Counted from the first letter of the stretch, positions 43,507-53,071 are shown. The stretch: DNA of 64,000 nucleotides from ChocPot-Mid sp043804925 (GCA_043804925.1 JAZDIP010000036.1:1-64000); one strand, 5' to 3'. Numbers and translations are program-made. Notes: a model not told the origin generated them from the letters alone.

Positions 43507-43638
43507 AAAGTTCAAAAGTTCATAAAGTTCGTAAAGTTCATAAAGTTCGTAAAGTTCAAAAAGTTCATAAAGTTCGTAAAGTTCTTAAAGTTCATAAAGT
43601 TCATAAAGTTCATAAAGTTCTTAAAGTTCTTAAAGTCT
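43507..43638. repeat. 9-bp tandem repeat before the acylase gene
   Basis: About fourteen units of AAAGTTCAT or AAAGTTCGT (with CTT and CAA variants) lie 8 bp upstream of the acylase start. The word family is the same as the shorter array at 5527-5571. Copy-number changes here could alter promoter spacing for the acylase gene. Confidence 0.9.
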
Positions 43639-43695
43639 TTTTAATAAATTCTTCCTTCCTAATTAGTAATTAGTAATTTGTAATTAGTAATTAAA

Positions 43696-44682
43696 TTAAA
43701 GCCATTTGTTTTCTTTGTACCAGTCTATTGTGTTTTTCATGCCCTCTTCAATACTCACTTTTTGTTCATAAGCAAAATCTTTTTTAGCTTTATCAATGGA
43801 ACATGTCCAATAATCCTGAATGAAATCAATTCCTTTTTCATAATTGAATATTGGTGGTTTTTTTGCAAAATGTCCAAAAAATTCTGTTAATCCTGCCGCA
43901 GTCAGAACAATGAAATGAGGTAATTTCAATTTTAATACGAATTTCTTATTCATTAATTTCGACATCAACGGTATGAGCAAATCCCATGTATAAAATTCTT
44001 CAGAAGACACAAAGTAAGTTTCACCGATTGTTTTTTCACTAAAAGCAGACTCCAAAATTCCTCTCGATAAATCGGTTGAATGGATTAAACTTAAATATTT
44101 AGGTTTTAATCCTACCATTGTTGCCAATCCTGCATTAACCGTTTTAAATACCGAAAAAATTGCAGTATCACGGGGACCATAAACTGCCGGAGCCCTCACA
44201 ATGGTTATGGGAATCTTTTCTTTAAACTTTAATATTTCATCTTCAGCTAATTTTTTACTTTTCCCGTATGCAGTAATCGGTTTACATTCGGTTTGCTCCG
44301 TAACGGGTTCATCGAGCGACTTTGCCGGACCTGTTACGGTAAGACTGCTAACGAATAGGAAACGTTTTAAATTTGGAGAATTTTTATAAGCAGCTTCGAT
44401 AATATTTCTTGTGCCATCGCGATTTCCCTTTACAAATTCTTCATAATTCCGGGCAAATGTTAAGCCGGCTATATGAAAGATATAGTCTGTATCCTTAACT
44501 GCTTTTTCCAGTCCAACTATGTCAAAAAGTGATGTCTCGAATAATTCGACAGGTTTATCCTTCAACCACTGTAAATTGCTTGTTTTTCTGACAATACACC
44601 TTACATCGTATCCCTTGCTGATTAATAAGTCAACAACATGACTCCCGATAAATCCGCTTCCACCTGTAACTAACGCAACCAA
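43696..44682 (-). CDS. NAD(P)-dependent epimerase/dehydratase (extended SDR)
   Basis: A 328-residue extended short-chain dehydrogenase. The cofactor site is VTGGSGFIGSHVVDLL near the N-terminus, FVSSLTVTGPAK carries the catalytic Ser region, and YGKSKKLAEDE is the YxxxK motif. It resembles enzymes acting on nucleotide sugars or on 3-beta-hydroxysteroid/dihydroflavonol-like substrates; the exact substrate is not clear. It is separated from the acylase gene by the 9-bp array. Confidence 0.85.
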   Translation of the reverse strand: MVALVTGGSGFIGSHVVDLLISKGYDVRCIVRKTSNLQWLKDKPVELFETSLFDIVGLEKAVKDTDYIFHIAGLTFARNYEEFVKGNRDGTRNIIEAAYKNSPNLKRFLFVSSLTVTGPAKSLDEPVTEQTECKPITAYGKSKKLAEDEILKFKEKIPITIVRAPAVYGPRDTAIFSVFKTVNAGLATMVGLKPKYLSLIHSTDLSRGILESAFSEKTIGETYFVSSEEFYTWDLLIPLMSKLMNKKFVLKLKLPHFIVLTAAGLTEFFGHFAKKPPIFNYEKGIDFIQDYWTCSIDKAKKDFAYEQKVSIEEGMKNTIDWYKENKWL

Positions 44683-44880
44683 TATGATATCCTTTCTACA
44701 ATTTTTATCTAAATATCCAAAAACTTCATAAATGCAAAATTATTATAGTTAAAAATACGAATTCCATTATTAATTAATCTAAAAAAACAATAATATTGAA
44801 AAATAATATTTGTACAATTAAAAAAATTCAATAAATTGTTATTTATTTTATTTTAAATTGATTAAGACATCAGGGATTTT

Positions 44881-47379
44881 ATGATTAAAGCAGTTATTAT
44901 GGCAGGTGGTTTTGGCACGAGACTAAGGCCATTGACAATGTCAATACCTAAACCTATGGTGAGCGTATTGAATACTCCTATGATGGAGCATATTGTAAAT
45001 CTCTTGAAAAAACACAACATTAACGAGGTAATATCTGTTCTGTATTTTCAACCGGAAATAATTTCATCTTATTTTGAGAACGGGAAAAAATTCGGTATAG
45101 ATATGAAATATGTCAAAGCAATTGCTGACTATGGTACTGCCGGTGCCGTCAGAAATGCTCAAGAACTTCTCGATAAGAGGTTTATAATTATAAGCGGTGA
45201 TGTTCTTACAGATTTTGATTTAACCAAAGCCATAGAATTTCATGTTAAAAAGAAAGCATTGGCTACAATCTTATTGACAAGGGTTCCAAATCCTTTGCAG
45301 TATGGTATAGTAATGACAGACAAAGATGGCAAAATAACTAGATTTCTTGAAAAACCTTCATGGGGGCAAGTATTCAGCGATACCATCAATACCGGAATTT
45401 ATATATTGGAACCTGAAGTATTAAAATACATTCCTTACCAGGAGGAATTTGATTTCAGTAAGGATTTGTTCCCATTTATGCTTCAGAAAAAATTACCTTT
45501 GTACGGCTATATTTGCGAAGGATACTGGAGAGACATAGGTAATTTGAATGAATATCAAAAAGGTCAAAATGATGCAATCAGTTCCAAAGTTCAGTTATTG
45601 TCTCGCGGTAGAATGCGTGGAAAAAACACCTATGGTAAAAATACGAAAATATCGCCTACTGCAAAGTTTACGGGTGCAAATTTTATTGGAAATAATTCCG
45701 TGATTTCCGAATATGCAGAATTAACGAATTCGGTAATTGGAGATGGTGTAAATATAGGTGCAGGTACCAAACTAACAAATGCGATTATCTGGAACAACGT
45801 TATTATTGGTGATTTTGCTGAAATAACTGAAGCCGTGATTTGCAATGATTGTAAAATAGGTCCACATGTAACCATATCCGAAAATGTTTTCATTGCTGAA
45901 AAATGTATTCTTGATTCTGAAGCAACTTTGACTTCAAATATCAAACTTTGGCCTAACAAACATGTAGAAGAAGGTGCAATACTTTCAACTTCATTAGTCC
46001 AGGAAGAAAAATGGCTTAGAGAATTATTTACCGATGCACGTATTTCCGGATTGTCAAATCTGGAAATCCATCCGGAATTTGGTGCAAAGCTTGGTGCCGC
46101 AATAGGAATGACATATGGGCAAAATGTAACTATAATTGCAAGCCGGGACACCGACAGAGTATCAAGAATAATGAAAAGAACAATTTCTGCAGGACTTTCA
46201 TCAGTTGGTGTAAATGTTCATGATGTTCAAACGATTTCAATACCACAAACAAGGCAGGAATTAAGGACTAATAAGTATGCCGGTGGATTTCATGTACGCA
46301 GAAGCCCGCGTGAAATAGGAAGGACGGATATTATTATATTCAGCAAGGAAGGCAGGGATATTAACCTTACGCAAACAAAGGCAATTGAACGCTATTTCTT
46401 CGGAGAAGATATTCAAAGAGTACATCACGATAATGTAGGCAAAATCTATTATCCTGAACGTACCAACGAAATTTACCGGAACAGGTATCTTGAATTACTT
46501 GATGTCGAATTAATAAGAAAAGCGAGATACAAGTTAATGATAGATTATTCACATGGTCTTGCTTCGACAATATTTCCTTATATACTTGGCAAGTTGAATA
46601 TTGACGCTTTAACATTGCATGATTATGTTGATTCCCGTAAATTTCAAACAAATGCAACATTGGAAAATACTGATGAAGCACAGATGATAATGAAATCCCT
46701 TGGTTATGGCTTGGGATTTATTATTGAACCCGGAGCAGAGAAAATTTCGTTATTGGATGAAAGAGGTGTTCTTTACAACCCGACAAGATTGCTGACGATA
46801 ATAACGAAGTTGTTTCTTGAAACGAATAGAAGCCGTGAACCATATAAAATAGCTATCTCTATCTTGGCAAGCCATGATATTGATTCGATAACCAAAGAAC
46901 ATAATGTCGAAATCATCAGAATTAAGGATACTCACTCTGCAATGATGGAAGCTACAAGAGATGAAAATGTGATTTTTGTTGGCGGAGTATGGGGAAACTA
47001 TATTTTCAGGGATTTTCTTTTTGCAGCCGATGGGATGTTTACAATTGGTAAAATATTGGAAATGTTGGCAAAAACCGGATTGAAAACATCTACTCTTGAT
47101 ACGGAATTACCACAAAGATTTCAACATCATAAAAATGTGAATTGTCCTTGGGAATTGAAAGGTAAAGTTATGCGATGTGCCATGGAACATTCCGAGAATT
47201 TTCCCAGAGAATTGGTTGATGGTGTAAAAATATTTGAAGAAGATAGTTCTGTACTACTGTTTCCGGACAGGGAAAAAGCGGCATTTCTGGTTCATTCGGA
47301 AAGTACTGATTTAGATACTGCTATTAAGTTGACTAAGAAATATTGTGATATGGTTAAACAGTGGCGTTCGGATAAATAA
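44881..47379 (+). CDS. Mannose-1-phosphate guanylyltransferase-like / phosphomannomutase-like fusion
   Basis: Residues 1-230 form a nucleotidyltransferase (IMAGGFGTRLRPLTMSIPKP, ISGDVLTDFD, EKPSWGQVFSDTINTGIYIL). Residues 250-370 form a left-handed beta-helix of hexapeptides (FIGNNSVISEYAEL, VIGDGVNIGAGTKL). Residues 380-832 resemble phosphohexomutases (GLSNLEIHPEFGAKLGAAIG, SRDTDRVSRIMKRTISAGLS). The mutase phosphoserine loop, normally TASHNP, reads AGGFHVRRSPRE near residue 470, so no catalytic Ser is in the expected place. The first half is likely active in GDP-mannose or UDP-sugar synthesis; the mutase half is probably inactive or altered. Such fusions occur in several phyla. Confidence 0.87.
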   Translation: MIKAVIMAGGFGTRLRPLTMSIPKPMVSVLNTPMMEHIVNLLKKHNINEVISVLYFQPEIISSYFENGKKFGIDMKYVKAIADYGTAGAVRNAQELLDKRFIIISGDVLTDFDLTKAIEFHVKKKALATILLTRVPNPLQYGIVMTDKDGKITRFLEKPSWGQVFSDTINTGIYILEPEVLKYIPYQEEFDFSKDLFPFMLQKKLPLYGYICEGYWRDIGNLNEYQKGQNDAISSKVQLLSRGRMRGKNTYGKNTKISPTAKFTGANFIGNNSVISEYAELTNSVIGDGVNIGAGTKLTNAIIWNNVIIGDFAEITEAVICNDCKIGPHVTISENVFIAEKCILDSEATLTSNIKLWPNKHVEEGAILSTSLVQEEKWLRELFTDARISGLSNLEIHPEFGAKLGAAIGMTYGQNVTIIASRDTDRVSRIMKRTISAGLSSVGVNVHDVQTISIPQTRQELRTNKYAGGFHVRRSPREIGRTDIIIFSKEGRDINLTQTKAIERYFFGEDIQRVHHDNVGKIYYPERTNEIYRNRYLELLDVELIRKARYKLMIDYSHGLASTIFPYILGKLNIDALTLHDYVDSRKFQTNATLENTDEAQMIMKSLGYGLGFIIEPGAEKISLLDERGVLYNPTRLLTIITKLFLETNRSREPYKIAISILASHDIDSITKEHNVEIIRIKDTHSAMMEATRDENVIFVGGVWGNYIFRDFLFAADGMFTIGKILEMLAKTGLKTSTLDTELPQRFQHHKNVNCPWELKGKVMRCAMEHSENFPRELVDGVKIFEEDSSVLLFPDREKAAFLVHSESTDLDTAIKLTKKYCDMVKQWRSDK

Positions 47380-47443
47380 ATATAATTTAATACATGAAAA
47401 CTTTTGCAATTTGATTGAATAAGAATTTTTTTAGTGATGTGAA

Positions 47444-47905
47444 ATGAAAATATCGGAAATTTTAAATATTGACTCTATAAAAGTTGATTTAAAGGTTGAA
47501 TCAAAAAGAGAGCTTTTGGAACAAATGATTTTTCTTGCAGAAAGAAGCATGAAAATAATTGACCGAGAAGAAGTAAAACAGGAAGTTTTGGAAAGAGAAA
47601 AAATTATGTCAACAGGAGTTGGCAAGGGCATTGCTTTACCGCATGCAAAAACCAATTCCATTACCGATACTATAGGTTCTTTGGCTTTGTTGAGCCAACC
47701 CGTTGACTTCAACTCTATTGACGATAAACCTGTCTCCATTGTTTTTCTTCTGTTGGGTATGGAAAATAATGTTGGAAATCATTTAAGATTATTAAGTAAA
47801 ATTTCACGGCTTATGAATAACGACTCTTTCAGGGGGAATTTGCAACAATGCAAAACATCTAATGAAGTATTAGAGTTATTTATTCAATATGAAGATAAGG
47901 AGTAA
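47444..47905 (+). CDS. PTS EIIA / PtsN-like protein
   Basis: A 153-residue EIIA of the fructose/nitrogen type. The phosphorylatable His is in STGVGKGIALPHAKTNSITD, and VVFLLLG-like residues (PVSIVFLLLGMENNVGNHL) follow. In the cell such proteins take part in phosphotransfer signalling or sugar uptake. No other PTS component is in the window, so a regulatory role is more likely than transport. Confidence 0.88.
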   Translation: MKISEILNIDSIKVDLKVESKRELLEQMIFLAERSMKIIDREEVKQEVLEREKIMSTGVGKGIALPHAKTNSITDTIGSLALLSQPVDFNSIDDKPVSIVFLLLGMENNVGNHLRLLSKISRLMNNDSFRGNLQQCKTSNEVLELFIQYEDKE

Positions 47906-47907
47906 TA

Positions 47908-48003
47908 CAATTGACAATTAACAATTAACAATTGACAATTAACAATTAACAATTTGCATTAACAATTAACAATTAACAATTAACAATTGACAATTAACAA
48001 TTA
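47908..48003. repeat. ACAATTA tandem repeat before sufE
   Basis: A 7-bp word ACAATTA, with TTGACAATTA variants, repeats about twelve times between the PtsN-like stop and the SufE start. It is the same low-complexity type as the TTAATTGT arrays elsewhere. Confidence 0.9.
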
Positions 48004-48010
48004 AAAAAAA

Positions 48011-48472
48011 ATGATTTCAATAAATGAGAATTATCAGATACCGGAAAAGACAATTGAAGAAATAACAGAAAATTTTATCGAAAATATTCAAGCCGCACAG
48101 GAACTGGGTCAGGAATTCATGTACCAGACTTTAATGGATTACGGAAGCAAATTAGGCGATTTCCCAAAAGAATCTATGACCGAGGTCAACAAGATTCACG
48201 GCTGTCAGTCAACAGTATATATCACTGGAGAAAAAATTGACGGGAGAATATTTTTCAAAGGGTATGCCGATTCGAAATTAGTTTCCGGTCAGGTTGCTAT
48301 TCTTCTTAGTATTTTCGATGGACAGATGGCAGAAGAATTAATCAATAATTCCAAAGTGCATCTCGATAAATTTGTCAGTAGTACTAATATCATAGCAAGT
48401 CTTAGTCCTTCCCGACAAAACGCATTCGGCAGTATGTACGAGCATGCAAAAAAGCTTGCATTGAGTTTGTAG
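48011..48472 (+). CDS. sufE: SufE-family sulfur acceptor
   Basis: SufE accepts persulfide sulfur from the cysteine desulfurase SufS and passes it to the Fe-S assembly scaffold. The active Cys is in EVNKIHGCQSTVYITG. Further family signs are KLGDFPKE, GRIFFKGYADSKLVSGQVAI and LSPSRQNAFGSMYEHAKKLA. The length of 153 residues is typical. No sufS or sufBCD is nearby. Confidence 0.92.
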   Translation: MISINENYQIPEKTIEEITENFIENIQAAQELGQEFMYQTLMDYGSKLGDFPKESMTEVNKIHGCQSTVYITGEKIDGRIFFKGYADSKLVSGQVAILLSIFDGQMAEELINNSKVHLDKFVSSTNIIASLSPSRQNAFGSMYEHAKKLALSL

Positions 48473-48690
48473 AGACAGGTCTGAGACCTGTCTCTACTTT
48501 ATAGTCATCCTGAGACCTGTATCTACTTCATAATCATCCTGAGCCTGTCGAAGGATGAATCAATATAATCTCCCATCTCCATTTGGAGAGGGGTAGGGGG
48601 TGAGGTTGGACATTTCAAATTTCCCAAATGGAATATATTTCTTCCGTATCGGCAATGAAATTCAAAAATTTGTAATTTTAAGGTAGAAAT
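48473..48690 (+). pseudogene. Repeat-rich spacer with a decayed T9SS sorting-domain end
   Basis: It opens with an inverted repeat (AGAGACAGGTCTGAGACCTGTCTCT split by its centre) and a CATCCTGAGCCTGTCGAAGG word seen in many environmental genomes. From about 48573 it reads, with one TAG inside the palindrome, as a sorting-domain end: FGEG, stop, GVRLDISNFPNGIYFFRIG and NEIQKFVILR, stop at 48687. There is no start or passenger. It is the second orphan sorting-domain fossil in the window. Confidence 0.65.
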
Positions 48691-48736
48691 TTCGTATATT
48701 TTATTTTTATAATTGTATGTTTTTAAATATTATTTT

Positions 48737-48976
48737 ATGCCAACAGTATTGAGAATAGGTCCATTTAGATTTCATTTTTACTCTGATGAGTTAAATGAAC
48801 CTGCTCATATACACGTCGCTACTGCAGATGGAGAATGTAAATTTTGGCTTGAACCAATCATTTTGTCAAGGAATATTGGATTAAAGCCACACACAATTAG
48901 AGATATCGAGAAATTAGTTTATGAAAATGCAGATTTTCTAAAGGAGAAATATTATGAATACCTCAGTATTAGATAA
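48737..48976 (+). CDS. DUF4160 protein
   Basis: A small protein of 80 residues. ATG 48737 is chosen because MPTVLRIGPFRFHFYSDE is the conserved family start. Later motifs are EPAHIHVATADGECKFWLEP and RDIEKLVYENADFLKEKYYE. DUF4160 genes are usually followed by a DUF2442 gene, as here, with a 23-bp overlap. The pair behaves genomically like a toxin-antitoxin or accessory module, but the function is not known. Confidence 0.88.
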   Translation: MPTVLRIGPFRFHFYSDELNEPAHIHVATADGECKFWLEPIILSRNIGLKPHTIRDIEKLVYENADFLKEKYYEYLSIR

Positions 48977-49223
48977 AATGACAGAAACACAACCTGTGGC
49001 AATCAATGTCTGGGCTAAAGATAGAATGATTTATATTGAACTGACTGATTTTCGGATTATTGCTTTCCCTGCTGATAGGTTCCTAATCTTAAAGAACGCA
49101 ACAAACGAACAATTGCAAAAAGTTGAGCTACGATTGAATGGTTTCGCATTGCGTTGGGAAGAACTTGACGAAGATATTACAGTAAAAGGAATTTTAGAGG
49201 GTCGTTTTCAGCTTTCTCAATAA
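48954..49223 (+). CDS. DUF2442 protein
   Basis: An 89-residue partner of the DUF4160 gene, overlapping it by 23 bp. It shows IYIELTDFRIIAFPADRF, then LRLNGFALRWEELDEDITVK and GILEG, the typical DUF2442 end. The two are co-transcribed and probably work together. A toxin-antitoxin-like role is often suggested, but this is inferred. Confidence 0.88.
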   Translation: MNTSVLDKMTETQPVAINVWAKDRMIYIELTDFRIIAFPADRFLILKNATNEQLQKVELRLNGFALRWEELDEDITVKGILEGRFQLSQ

Positions 49224-49239
49224 CAAATTATTTCTTCTT

Positions 49240-49296
49240 TTTTTGAGACGTTTTCCTGTTTAATGTGTCATTATATATTATGGTGTGACATTTTTG
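49240..49296 (+). promoter_or_regulatory. Shared upstream element of T9SS genes, copy A
   Basis: A conserved block from TTTTTGAGACGTTTTCCTG to GGTGTGACATTTTT lies 16-73 bp before the gene at 49313. The same block occurs at 51688 and 58565, each time just before a T9SS-sorted protein gene. GAGAC (49245-49249) and GTC (49267-49269) are 17 bases apart, the spacing of extracytoplasmic-function sigma promoters. Confidence 0.7.
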
Positions 49297-49312
49297 TCAA
49301 AGGTTTGGAAAA

Positions 49313-51673
49313 ATGAAGAAAATTGTACTTGTTTTAATATTATTATTTCTATTTAATCAATTAGATTCTTACGCAGAATTGAAACTGCTTGGTATAACCG
49401 AACCCGGAAATATCAAGGCAGACACAGGCAGATTCAGCGATGCCTACTACGTAATGACCGAAGCACCCGTCGAAGTTAAAGCACTCGTCTATAATGACAG
49501 CGATATTGACATAAGCAATGCCAAAGCAAGAGTAAGAATTTATCAGGAGAAATCAGATGGTAGTTTTGACAGTAAAGTCTTTTTGGAAAAAGAAATCAAC
49601 TACAACATCTTTAAACAAGACAGTCTTGTTATAGATTTTGCTCTTGCATCAGGTGAAGGTGAAAAGTTTTTTCCAACTACATACTACAATATCCTTTACA
49701 ATGACAGTAATTTCAAATATCCTGATTATTTCTCAAATATAACATGGAATGTATCTCCTCGATATTTAATCGGAGTAGATTTAATCAGTTCAAATGGGGA
49801 TATTAAATATTCACAATCAAGAATTGTGAGGTTTCATTTAAATGTTGCCAATAAGTTTTTATTATCAGTTGAAAACTCAATGATAGATTTAAATGCAAAT
49901 AGCACTACAGATCAGATTGCAGGTCGATTGAACAGTGATTCGTTAATTCTCAACTTTAAAAATATGTTTAAAACTGATTGGTCCACCTATGAAACACAAA
50001 ATTATACAATTTTTGATAGGAAAATTTGGAATGAAAATAATATTAACTACAATACATATAAGTATCTTTTTTGGGCAGATGGAGATGACAAACCAATAAG
50101 TCAAAATGAAAGGGAACTTCTAATACAATATTTAGAATCAGGCAAAATTAATGAAAAAAAGAATTTAATGATTTGCAGTCAAGAATTAGCCAGAATACAT
50201 GGTAAAGAAGGTAGCCAATCAGATTCTATATTTTTAACAAAATATTTGCGGTCTTATAACAGTCCTCCGGGTAATCCTAAAGGTGATGGAATTAGTTGTG
50301 ATGGTTCAATGATTAAATGTGTAGCTATCAATAGAGATACTGAGGAATATATAAAAAAGACAGACAATATTAATGACGTACCCCCTTATTGCGGATTAGT
50401 TACTTTAAACAAGTTTGGTGAAGGTTTAGTAAGAAGTTCAGCTAATTTTTTTCCACCTGAGAATTACGTATCTGGAGAATTAAATGCGGGTACTTCTGTT
50501 GCAACATTAGCAGGAGGTTTAGTATATATGGCTGTCGATTGGAGAAATTTTGGAAATACAAAAAACTTAATAATAGGTGGTTGGAATTTTTTTGATAAGT
50601 ACGGTGATTATGATGCTCCTATTACTGAGTATTTTATTGAAGAGAATAGAGAAGACGAAAATTATGCGAATTTTCCTGGTGATTCAGTTAAATATTCATA
50701 TAGATATGTTAATCAGTACTTAGATTATGACTATTATAAATTTGATTATTTAATCAATGTACCTATAATAATCATTAATGCTGTGAATAGAAGAATAGAT
50801 ACCATAAAAACTGATGAAAATGGTTTTGCTTATTATAATTTTAAAATTCCAGAAAATTTAACACCTGGATTATACCAATATTTTCTTAAAGCTGAAAAAG
50901 TTAATCAATATGACAACTTTGTAGTCCGGGAACTCAAATATTCAATACTTGGAAATAATTCGGTTTGTGAGTTGAAAATTCAAAAATATAAAACACATAA
51001 AGGAGTTTACAAAAACTTTAATTGGCAAATCACTAACGGTACTATACTTTCTTACAACTCGGATAGTACTGAAATAACTGTTCAATGGGGCGAAAGCGGC
51101 GAAGGTAAAATCAATTTGGAAATGCTCAAAGATGGCGAAACAAAGCAACTGGAGCTTAACGTAACCATTAATCCCAAGCCCGAAAAGCCGTTTATTACTC
51201 TGGTTGATAATAAGTTGATTTCATCATCATCTTTCGAATATCAATGGTACTTCAATAATGAATTGATTGAAGGAGCCACAGATTCCATATACGAACCTCA
51301 GGAGAGCGGATATTATTCAGTAATTGTTACAAATATTAATGGTTGTGCTTCAGAGATGTCAGAGCAATTCTATTTTGAGAAGCCAATAAATGTAGAAGAT
51401 AGAAAGCTCATTTTTGGCTTAATGGAAATTTCTCCCAACCCCGCAAGCGAATTTATTGAAATAGGTATTGGGGTTCACGGCAGACAGCAGACAGCAGACG
51501 GCAGACAGGAAGTAAATATTCAAATATATAATGTTTATGGGGAATGTTTGACCAACCTCACCCCGACCCTCTCCAAAGGAGAGGGAGTAAGAATTAATGT
51601 TTCATATTTACCAAATGGAACATATTTCATTCGCATAGGCAATGAAATCCAAAAATTTGTGGTTATGAGATAG
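49313..51673 (+). CDS. Secreted T9SS-sorted protein, unknown function
   Basis: A 786-residue protein with a signal peptide (KKIVLVLILLFLFNQLDSYA), a beta-rich N-terminal part and a central domain with AGTSVATLAGGLVYMAVDWR. Ig-like repeats follow (KPFITLVDNKLISSSSFEYQ, GATDSIYEPQESGYYSVIVT), then a T9SS sorting domain (ISPNPASEFIEIG to IQKFVVMR). Two repeat-derived inserts sit inside the sorting domain: GRQQTADGRQ after FIEIGIGVH, and LTNLTPTLSKGEG after NVYGEC. It is preceded by shared upstream element A. It would be exposed on the cell surface; its target is unknown. Confidence 0.82.
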   Translation: MKKIVLVLILLFLFNQLDSYAELKLLGITEPGNIKADTGRFSDAYYVMTEAPVEVKALVYNDSDIDISNAKARVRIYQEKSDGSFDSKVFLEKEINYNIFKQDSLVIDFALASGEGEKFFPTTYYNILYNDSNFKYPDYFSNITWNVSPRYLIGVDLISSNGDIKYSQSRIVRFHLNVANKFLLSVENSMIDLNANSTTDQIAGRLNSDSLILNFKNMFKTDWSTYETQNYTIFDRKIWNENNINYNTYKYLFWADGDDKPISQNERELLIQYLESGKINEKKNLMICSQELARIHGKEGSQSDSIFLTKYLRSYNSPPGNPKGDGISCDGSMIKCVAINRDTEEYIKKTDNINDVPPYCGLVTLNKFGEGLVRSSANFFPPENYVSGELNAGTSVATLAGGLVYMAVDWRNFGNTKNLIIGGWNFFDKYGDYDAPITEYFIEENREDENYANFPGDSVKYSYRYVNQYLDYDYYKFDYLINVPIIIINAVNRRIDTIKTDENGFAYYNFKIPENLTPGLYQYFLKAEKVNQYDNFVVRELKYSILGNNSVCELKIQKYKTHKGVYKNFNWQITNGTILSYNSDSTEITVQWGESGEGKINLEMLKDGETKQLELNVTINPKPEKPFITLVDNKLISSSSFEYQWYFNNELIEGATDSIYEPQESGYYSVIVTNINGCASEMSEQFYFEKPINVEDRKLIFGLMEISPNPASEFIEIGIGVHGRQQTADGRQEVNIQIYNVYGECLTNLTPTLSKGEGVRINVSYLPNGTYFIRIGNEIQKFVVMR

Positions 51674-51687
51674 AAAAATTATAATTA

Positions 51688-51744
51688 TTTTTGAGACGTT
51701 TTCCTGTTTTATGTGTCATTATAGAATATGGTTTGACAAATTTT
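51688..51744 (+). promoter_or_regulatory. Shared upstream element of T9SS genes, copy B
   Basis: Nearly identical to copy A: TTTTTGAGACGTTTTCCTG, then ATGTGTCATTATAGAATATG and TTTGACAAATTTT. GAGAC at 51693 and GTC at 51715 are 17 bases apart. The element lies 14 bp after the previous T9SS gene and 26 bp before the next. Confidence 0.7.
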
Positions 51745-51769
51745 AAAATTTACTGTTAATTGGTGCATT

Positions 51770-53071
51770 ATGGTAAAGAAAATAATATATTTTTTGATAA
51801 CAATCTCTGTTTGTTCCGCACAGAATAATTTTTTTCATGAATCTTATGAATTAAATAATAAATATCCTAATTTATTATCTGATAACAATTTTTTACTTGA
51901 TTCAATTGTTTATTCAAGGCATGATACTATTGAAGGATTTATAAATAAAGTTTATTATCAATATGATTCATTAGGATATAACACGAAAACAACCGAAATT
52001 AGCTATGACGTTTTGAATTATGTAAAAAACATCAAATTTTATAATTTTCGGTACAACTCCGAGCATCTACTGACGGAAATTCAAATTGAAAATATTGATG
52101 ATGTACATTTCCTAAAATATGAAAAATACCTGTATCATTATAACTCAGCCAACAAAATTGATGAAGAAATTTACCAAAGATGGAATGATACAACTAACGA
52201 ATATTTGAACGTAGAACGAATTCAAAGAACTTATACCGATGAAAATCCATTTGAAATTATAGTTTCCAATTGGATTAACAATGAATGGGCCCAGGAACAA
52301 AAGCACGATTTTTATTATAATAATAATCTTTTAATAAATGAATTTCATTACTATTGGAAAACCGATAAATGGGTAGTGATAAATAAAACTCAATATCAAT
52401 ACAATCAATTAGGGCAAGAAAAAGTTAAAGAATACTTTTCTCTGGAAGACACAACATGGGTATTAAGAAGTTATGAATTATGCTTTTATGTAAACGACAA
52501 CTTAATTTCGATAGATTTTTATGAGTCTTGGGATGGAAAAATGAGTTTATCAAAAAACGAGTATTATTTTTATAACAAAAAAAATGAACTTATTGAATTA
52601 CAATATTCGCATTTTTATAATGCTGAGAAAAACCCCTGGAAAAGATTTCTGTATAATTATGATGACTATGGGAATCTCATAAAAGAAGAATTGCAAATTC
52701 GCAACTATGATTATCCATATCAATGGGAAAAGAGTTCAATAAAAATTTATTATTATAGTCAAATCACAAACGTTGATGATAATGTAAACCAAAATATTCA
52801 TTTTACTATCTCTCCCAACCCCGCAAGTGAATTTATTGAAATAGGTATTGGGGTTCATGGCAGACAGCAGACAGCAGACGGCAGACAGGAAGTAAATATT
52901 CAAATATATAATGTTTATGGGGAAAATGTCATGAAATCATTTCTCCCCTCTCCATTTGGAGAGGGGCAGGGGGTGAGGTTAGATGTTTCAAATTTCCCAA
53001 ATGGAATATATTTTGTAGCTTTCCAATATGATGGCAAGACTATTGTAAAAAAACTGCTGGTTAGGAAATAA
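51770..53071 (+). CDS. Secreted T9SS-sorted protein with YD-like repeats
   Basis: A 433-residue protein with a signal peptide (KKIIYFLITISVCSA), then repeated short units with Tyr and Asp/Asn spacing (YQYDSLGYNTKTTEI, YHYNSANKIDEEIYQ, YQYNQLGQEKVKEYF, YNYDDYGNLIKEELQ) that resemble RHS/YD repeats. It ends with a T9SS sorting domain. A 114-bp segment of that domain (52811-52924) matches 51431-51544 of the upstream neighbour except at two bases, including the GRQQTADGRQ insert. A second insert (LPSPFGEGQGVR) comes from the CTCTCC-GGAGAGG repeat family. It is preceded by shared element B. Confidence 0.82.
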   Translation: MVKKIIYFLITISVCSAQNNFFHESYELNNKYPNLLSDNNFLLDSIVYSRHDTIEGFINKVYYQYDSLGYNTKTTEISYDVLNYVKNIKFYNFRYNSEHLLTEIQIENIDDVHFLKYEKYLYHYNSANKIDEEIYQRWNDTTNEYLNVERIQRTYTDENPFEIIVSNWINNEWAQEQKHDFYYNNNLLINEFHYYWKTDKWVVINKTQYQYNQLGQEKVKEYFSLEDTTWVLRSYELCFYVNDNLISIDFYESWDGKMSLSKNEYYFYNKKNELIELQYSHFYNAEKNPWKRFLYNYDDYGNLIKEELQIRNYDYPYQWEKSSIKIYYYSQITNVDDNVNQNIHFTISPNPASEFIEIGIGVHGRQQTADGRQEVNIQIYNVYGENVMKSFLPSPFGEGQGVRLDVSNFPNGIYFVAFQYDGKTIVKKLLVRK

